From assembly GCA_020200135.1 (NCBI GenBank), contig JAIVJI010000084.1, positions 40,722 through 92,177 of the forward strand: DNA of 51,456 nucleotides, written 5' to 3'. The DNA comes from Acidobacteriota bacterium (GTDB lineage: Bacteria > Acidobacteriota > Blastocatellia > Pyrinomonadales > Pyrinomonadaceae). Every line of letters starts with the position of its first letter. Position 1 is the first letter of the stretch. Positions 47,087 through 51,456 of this stretch are shown in pieces. Under the pieces are notes generated by a model that was not told the DNA's origin, ran no database searches, and worked only from the letters and a program-made list of their open reading frames with translations. Both the position numbers and the translations under genes were made by a program.

Positions 47087-47118
47087 AATTTGAAATTTCA
47101 AATTTGAGATTTGAAATT
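47087..47118. repeat. Heptamer run AATTTGA between dxr and rseP
   Basis: AATTTGA AATTTCA AATTTGA GATTTGA AATT, four and a half words in register, eight bases beyond the dxr stop on the minus strand. The run is partly self-complementary (GAAATTTC). Confidence 0.7.
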
Positions 47119-47125
47119 AACGCCT

Positions 47126-48325
47126 TCAGGCGACGGCCTTCGAGCCTTCGGACAGACGCGCGATCTCCGCCGAGGCCGCCGCGCGCGCCTCGCGGTCAAC
47201 TTCGAGCACCACGTCGAGGTCCGTGACGGCGCGCGTCTCGTGCGCGTCCATCACCGCCTCGGCCACGCGCGGGATGTCGGTCAGTCGGATGCGGCCGTCG
47301 AGGAAGGCTTTGACCGCCGCCTCGTTCGCCGCGTTCAGGGCCGCCGGCAGCGTCCCCCCGGCGCGCAGCGCGCGGTAGGCCAGGCGCAGGCTCGGGAAGC
47401 GCTCGAAGTCAGGGCGCTCGAAGCGGAGCGACCCGAGCTTCGTCAGGTCGAGCGGCGCGAGCGCGGGGGACGGGTGGCGCTCCGGGTACGTGAGCGCGTA
47501 CTGGATGGCGTGGCGCATGTCTGTGACGCCGAGTTGCGCGATGACCGAGCCGTCCACCAGCTCGATCATCGAGTGGACGACCGACTCGGGGTGGACGACG
47601 ACGTCGATCTCGTCGGCGCCGAAGCCGAAGAGCCAGCGCGCCTCGATGACTTCGAGCCCCTTGTTCATCAGCGTGGCCGAGTCGATGGTTATCTTCGCGC
47701 CCATGCTCCAGGTCGGGTGGCGCATCGCCTCCTCGACCGTCGCCGAGCGCATCGCCCCCAGGGATTTCTCGCGGAAGGGGCCGCCCGAGGCGGTCAGGAT
47801 GAGCCGGCGCACCTCTTCGCGACGCTCGCCGCGCAGGCACTGGTGGAGCGCGTTGTGCTCCGAGTCGACGGGGAGGATTTCGGCGCCCGAGGCCGCGGCC
47901 GCACGCGTCATCAGCTCGCCCGCGATGACGAGCGTCTCCTTGTTGGCGAGCGCGACCCGCTTCCCCGCTTCGAGCGCGCGGAGCGTCGGCACGAACCCGA
48001 CCGCGCCGACCGTGGCGCTCACGACCGTCCGCGCCCCCTCGTGCGTCGCCACCTCGACCAGCCCCGCCTCGCCCACGGCCACGCGCGGCGCGGCGACCGC
48101 GCGCCTCTTCAGCTCGTCCTTGAAGCGCGCGGCGCACCCGTCGTCCTCGACGGCGACGAGGTCGGGCCGGTGCCGCTCGACCTGCGCGGCCAGCCGCTCG
48201 ACGTTGCGCCCCGCCGCGAGCGCCACCACGCGGAAGCGCCCGTCGCGAAAAGACTCGACCACGCTCATCGTGTTGCACCCGATCGAGCCGGTCGAGCCGA
48301 GTATCGCTATACCCTGTGTGTCCAT
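47126..48325 (-). CDS. dxr: DXP reductoisomerase
   Basis: 399 aa. Converts DXP to MEP with NADPH. Nucleotide motif ILGSTGSIG (residues 8-16), ANKETLVIAGE, the metal and substrate region PVDSEHNALHQCL, LTASGGPFRE, the HPTWSMGAKITIDSATLMNKGLE segment, and VVVHPESVVHS. Complete. Follows the coiled-coil gene by 68 nt. Confidence 0.96.
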   Translation of the reverse strand: MDTQGIAILGSTGSIGCNTMSVVESFRDGRFRVVALAAGRNVERLAAQVERHRPDLVAVEDDGCAARFKDELKRRAVAAPRVAVGEAGLVEVATHEGARTVVSATVGAVGFVPTLRALEAGKRVALANKETLVIAGELMTRAAAASGAEILPVDSEHNALHQCLRGERREEVRRLILTASGGPFREKSLGAMRSATVEEAMRHPTWSMGAKITIDSATLMNKGLEVIEARWLFGFGADEIDVVVHPESVVHSMIELVDGSVIAQLGVTDMRHAIQYALTYPERHPSPALAPLDLTKLGSLRFERPDFERFPSLRLAYRALRAGGTLPAALNAANEAAVKAFLDGRIRLTDIPRVAEAVMDAHETRAVTDLDVVLEVDREARAAASAEIARLSEGSKAVA

Positions 48326-48393
48326 TTACCTGAAGCGGCGGAACCTACCGCAGTCGTCAACCTCACCCACATCACGACCGCGCGCGCGAAGAT

Positions 48394-48696
48394 TCAGGGG
48401 TTGCTGCCGAGACCGCCGCCGAGCATCCTGTTAACCGTGTCGATGAGCGCGTTAAACTTATCATCCGTGCGCCTGTTGATTGCGTCCTGCGCCTCGAAGG
48501 TGCGCGTGACGACTTGAATGAACGTCGTCTGCACGCTCGCGAATTCGTTGAGCTGTCTGTTGGTTTCGGCGATCTGCCTATCGGTTTCGTCTATCCTCGC
48601 GCCTAAGTTGGCGTTGACCTGCTCGATTCGAGCCTCCAGGTTCGCCTGACTCTTCAGGAGGAAATCTATCGCCCGCTCCATCTCTTCGCCCGTCAT
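48394..48696 (-). CDS. Small coiled-coil protein
   Basis: 100 aa, start ATG 48696 (MTGEEMERAIDFLLKSQANLE) with AAAGG nine bases upstream; a longer frame to 48735 exists. Almost entirely helical with hydrophobic heptads (ARIEQVNANLGARIDETDRQ and following), then RTDDKFNALIDTVNRML and a Gly-rich end. Similar short coiled coils starting MT(P/G)EEMER occur in Acidobacteria and cyanobacteria, without a known function. Its place between cdsA and dxr makes it part of the lipid/isoprenoid operon. Confidence 0.75.
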   Translation of the reverse strand: MTGEEMERAIDFLLKSQANLEARIEQVNANLGARIDETDRQIAETNRQLNEFASVQTTFIQVVTRTFEAQDAINRRTDDKFNALIDTVNRMLGGGLGSNP

Positions 48697-48768
48697 GTCA
48701 CATCGCCTTTCTTCTCTTGAATTCAAGGTGGACACGGCGCGTTCGGTTCAACTGGCGGGTTGTCCGGG

Positions 48769-49641
48769 CTAACGCCAATAGTACAGTGAGAAATAGTAGA
48801 TGAGCGGCGCGTTGAAGAGCAAGCTATCGAGCCGGTCGAGGAGGCCGCCGTGGCCGGGGAGGATTTGCGCCGCGTCCTTCGCGTTCGAGCCGCGCTTCAG
48901 GGCGCTCTCGGTCAGGTCGCCGACCACGCCGAGCACGTTCATCACCGCCGCCAGCCCGAGCGCCGCGCCGAGCCCCAGCTCTGGGAAGAACCAGTAGTGC
49001 GCCAGCGCCGCCGCCACGAGGCTCGCGGCCATCCCGCCGGCCGCGCCCTCCCAGGTCTTGCCCGGGCTCACGCCCGGCGCGAGCTTATGCCGGCCGAACG
49101 CGCGCCCCGTGTAATACGCCCCCGTGTCCGAGCCCATCAGCACGAGGAAGAAGTAGGCGAGCAGGTGCGTCGAGAGCGTCTTGTCGATGAGACTCTCGCC
49201 GACCCAGTAGCCCGCCTCCGGCGGGAAGACCTGTGTGAACCCGGTGCGAACCGCCAGCAGGTGCCCGCCGAGGAAGGCGACGTAGAGCACGCCCAATACC
49301 GTCGCGCCGACCGACAGCATCATCTTGTCGAACGGCGCGCCCCTCAACATTTCGGCCGCGAGCGCCGCGCCGACCAGCATCGCGACGAGGAGCGGCACGT
49401 ACAGGAAGACCAGCTCGGGCTGACCGAAGAAGAAGATGACGAAGAGCGCGGCGACCGCCGCGTACCCGACGACCACGTCCGGCTTCGCGCCGACGCGCTT
49501 CGCGAGGAACCAGAACTCGTAGAGCGCGACGACCACGGCGGCCGCGGCGATGACGACGAAAAGGATTTTGAGAGGGGGGAAGATGATCGAGGCGATCAGG
49601 ACGGGGAGCGCGATGGCGGCGGTGACGAGTCGGCTGTTCAT
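48769..49641 (-). CDS. cdsA: Phosphatidate cytidylyltransferase
   Basis: 290 aa, about seven to eight membrane spans. Makes CDP-diacylglycerol. The signature lies near the C-terminus: SDTGAYYTGRAFGRHKLAPG, SPGKTWEGAAGG, GDLTESALKRG, and LPGHGGLLDRLDSLLF. The ATG overlaps the uppS stop (ATGA). Confidence 0.95.
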   Translation of the reverse strand: MNSRLVTAAIALPVLIASIIFPPLKILFVVIAAAAVVVALYEFWFLAKRVGAKPDVVVGYAAVAALFVIFFFGQPELVFLYVPLLVAMLVGAALAAEMLRGAPFDKMMLSVGATVLGVLYVAFLGGHLLAVRTGFTQVFPPEAGYWVGESLIDKTLSTHLLAYFFLVLMGSDTGAYYTGRAFGRHKLAPGVSPGKTWEGAAGGMAASLVAAALAHYWFFPELGLGAALGLAAVMNVLGVVGDLTESALKRGSNAKDAAQILPGHGGLLDRLDSLLFNAPLIYYFSLYYWR

Positions 49642-50429
49642 TTGGCGTTGGCGACGAGCTTCAGCCCGCCAAAGCGCCGGTCGCGACGCTGGAAGTCGAC
49701 CACGGCCTCAAGCAGGTCGGCGCGGCGGAAGTCGGGCCACAGCGTCTGCGTGACGTAAATCTCGCTGTAGGCGGCCTGCCACAGCAGGAAGTTCGAGATG
49801 CGCAGCTCGCCGCTCGTGCGCACCAGCATGTCCAGCTCGGGCAGGCCGCGCGTGTAGAGGTGGCGGCCGATGTCCTCGTCGGTCATCTCCACGGCCGTGC
49901 GCCCCTCGGCGGCGAGCGAGCGCGCGGCGGCGCGGACGGCGTCCACGATCTCGGCGCGGCCGCCGTAGTTGAGCGCGACGCTCAAGACCATCCCGGTGTT
50001 TCCGCGAGTGCCCTCGACTGCGCGCTCAAGCTCGCGGCGGACGCTGTCGCGCAAACCCTCGATGCGGCCGATGGGCTGGAAGCGTATGTTCTGGCGGTTT
50101 ATCTCGTCCAGCTCAAGGCGCAGGTAACGCTTGAGCATCCGCATCAGCGCGTCTACTTCGAGGCGCGGGCGCTTCCAGTTCTCGGTCGAGAAGGCGTAGA
50201 GCGTGAGCGCGCCGAGTCCCAGGCGCGCGGCCGTGTCGACCGACGCGCGGACGGCCTCGACGCCGGCGCGGTGGCCGGCGACGCGCGGCTGCCCCCGCCG
50301 CGCGGCCCAGCGCCCGTTGCCGTCCATGATGACGGCGACGTGTCGCGGCAGGCGCGCCCAGTCGATCTCGGCGAGCAGCGCCTCGTCGCGCGACCCTCTC
50401 TCCACAACGTCGGCGAAGTCTGAAAGCAT
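49638..50429 (-). CDS. uppS: Undecaprenyl diphosphate synthase family
   Basis: 263 aa. cis-Prenyltransferase making the lipid carrier of cell-wall synthesis. HVAVIMDGNGRWAARRG with the catalytic Asp36, GHRAGVEAVR, LTLYAFSTENWKRP, and the C-terminal DMLVRTSGELRISNFLLWQAAYSEIY. Start ATG 50429; the frame continues upstream without support. Overlaps cdsA. Confidence 0.95.
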   Translation of the reverse strand: MLSDFADVVERGSRDEALLAEIDWARLPRHVAVIMDGNGRWAARRGQPRVAGHRAGVEAVRASVDTAARLGLGALTLYAFSTENWKRPRLEVDALMRMLKRYLRLELDEINRQNIRFQPIGRIEGLRDSVRRELERAVEGTRGNTGMVLSVALNYGGRAEIVDAVRAAARSLAAEGRTAVEMTDEDIGRHLYTRGLPELDMLVRTSGELRISNFLLWQAAYSEIYVTQTLWPDFRRADLLEAVVDFQRRDRRFGGLKLVANAK

Positions 50430-50499
50430 AAGGGGTGGGGCGAGCCTCGGCGTTTCGCCCGCCGCGCATCTTAATCGCAAACCACTCTAAAATGCAAAG

Positions 50500-51255
50500 T
50501 TACTCGTCGTAACGGACTCCGACGAGCGTCAGGCCGTGGGCGGGCGCGGTGGCGAAGGCGTGCGGGCGCTCGCCGGTCTCGACGGCGCGTCTGACGGATT
50601 CGGCGTCCGCCTCGCCGCGCCCGACGGCGAGGAGTGCGCCCGCGATGGAGCGCACCATGTAGCGCAAAAAGCCCTCGGCGCTGACGCGAACCGAGACGAG
50701 CCGGCCGCGCCCGCGTCCGCTGTAGCGCTCGGAGATTTCGAGCGCGGTCAGCTCGCGCACGCGGGTCTTCACGTCCGACTGCGCCGCCGAAAAGGCCGTC
50801 CAGTCGTGCCGGCCTACTAAAAGCCGCGACGCGTCGCGCATCGAAAGGAGGTCGAGGGGGCGCGCCTCGTGCAGCGCGTAGCGCGACCAGAAGGGGGAGG
50901 CGTAACGCTCGTTGAAGACGCGGTAGCAGTAGGTCTTGCCGCGCGCGTCGAAGCGCGCGTGGAACTCTTCGGGGGCGGCACTGGCATCGACGACGCGCAC
51001 GTCGCGCGCGAGGTTTCCGTTGAGCGCAGCCGCCAGCCGCTCGGGCTTCATCTCCCGCGTCAGACGCGCGCTCGCCACCTGCGCCTCCGCGTGGACGCCC
51101 GCGTCCGTCCGCCCCGCGCCGTGGACGACGACCTCGCCCCCTTCCAGGAGCGAGAGCACTCGCGCCAGCTCTCCCTGGACGGTCCGCCTACCCTCCTGAA
51201 TCTGCCAGCCGCAGAACTCCGTCCCGTCATACTGGATTGTCAGGCGATAGTTCAT
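50500..51255 (-). CDS. truA: tRNA pseudouridine(38-40) synthase TruA
   Basis: 251 aa. Isomerises U38-U40 in tRNA anticodon arms. YDGTEFCGWQIQEGRRTVQGEL, the catalytic Asp51 in GAGRTDAGVHA, FHARFDARGKTYCYRV, and the FLRYMVRSIAGALL helix. A promoter (51270-51298) lies immediately upstream; the leader would be very short. Confidence 0.96.
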   Translation of the reverse strand: MNYRLTIQYDGTEFCGWQIQEGRRTVQGELARVLSLLEGGEVVVHGAGRTDAGVHAEAQVASARLTREMKPERLAAALNGNLARDVRVVDASAAPEEFHARFDARGKTYCYRVFNERYASPFWSRYALHEARPLDLLSMRDASRLLVGRHDWTAFSAAQSDVKTRVRELTALEISERYSGRGRGRLVSVRVSAEGFLRYMVRSIAGALLAVGRGEADAESVRRAVETGERPHAFATAPAHGLTLVGVRYDE

Positions 51256-51269
51256 ACGTGACGACCCGA

Positions 51270-51298
51270 CTCTTAAAAGTTATCCCCCCCGGTGTCAA
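51270..51298 (-). promoter_or_regulatory. sigma70 promoter of truA
   Basis: On the minus strand TTGACA (51293-51298), 17-bp spacer, TAAGAG (51270-51275). Predicted start about 51263, only about 8 nt before the ATG and without a ribosome site, so the message may be near-leaderless. Confidence 0.45.
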
Positions 51299-51308
51299 CG
51301 GCCGTCGC

Positions 51309-51456
51309 TCACTTCCTCCTGCTTCCGGGCTTGACCGCCGGGACTCCCTCGGCGCAGGGCTGACAGTGGGCGGGCGTGACGGCGGGCACGTCGAGCGTGG
51401 CGAGGGCGACGCGCGGGACGCCCACGTCGGAGCGCCCGCCCGAGCGGTCGATGATG
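51309..51456 (-). CDS. pyrE: Orotate phosphoribosyltransferase, C-terminal fragment
   Basis: The last 49 codons are visible; the rest lies beyond the window. They read IIDRSGGRSDVGVPRVALAT, then LDVPAVTPAHCQPCAEGVPA and VKPGSRRK. IIDRSGG and the CxxC-containing PAHCQPCAEGVP..KPGSR ending match PyrE of the longer bacterial type. Stop at 51309-51311. Confidence 0.8.
   Translation of the reverse strand, partial: IIDRSGGRSDVGVPRVALATLDVPAVTPAHCQPCAEGVPAVKPGSRRK

Overview
The window is GC-rich, gene-dense bacterial chromosome. Gene content and style point to an Acidobacteriota member, probably Blastocatellia-like: a SpoIVB/S55-type secreted protease and a SpoIID/LytB protein together with Gram-negative-style genes (hfq, rseP, ArnT-like transferase), PATAN/PilZ regulators, and a uppS-cdsA-dxr-rseP-ispG block. 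The taxon is inferred from gene families, not from a marker search.

Layout. 1-415: a truncated tRNA-Phe and, diverging from it, a strong promoter followed by a structured, terminator-ended, apparently non-coding transcript. 416-9760 (minus): trpG-D-C-F, a diguanylate cyclase, trpB-A, recA and an amidohydrolase; trpE is missing here. 9980-19613: signalling block with two PilZ proteins, a sigma54 activator, two paralogous response regulators, a sensor kinase with a wrecked receiver, a GNAT protein and a subtilase with a hexapeptide-repeat tail. 19680-27726 (minus): PLP decarboxylase, secreted dikinase-like protein, TPR lipoprotein, hisA, SDR, trpE, ankyrin lipoprotein. 27757-30100: rsmG, an IS1595-type transposase remnant and a lower-GC orphan membrane protein. 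30101-38924: SpoIVB-like protease, mobA, an alpha/beta-hydrolase-fold protein, ArnT-like transferase, Gfo/Idh oxidoreductase, beta-lactamase-fold hydrolase, chromate transporter. 39019-44303 (plus): spoIID-like, a 31-aa membrane microprotein, miaA, an hfq::tmk hybrid, holB. 44360-51456 (minus): pyrE (partial), truA, uppS, cdsA, a coiled-coil protein, dxr, rseP, ispG.

Three things stand out. First, intergenic gaps repeatedly carry tandem 7-bp words, several as inverted pairs forming hairpins; each locus has its own word, and the repeats supply stop codons and C-termini of adjacent genes. Second, there is an unannotated small structured RNA gene at about 196-347. Third, five genes (sensor kinase, subtilase, dikinase-like protein, ArnT-like transferase, hfq/tmk) each lack an internal block, out of frame in three of them. 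Because tmk is normally essential, collapsed assembly gaps must be excluded before these are read as biology.
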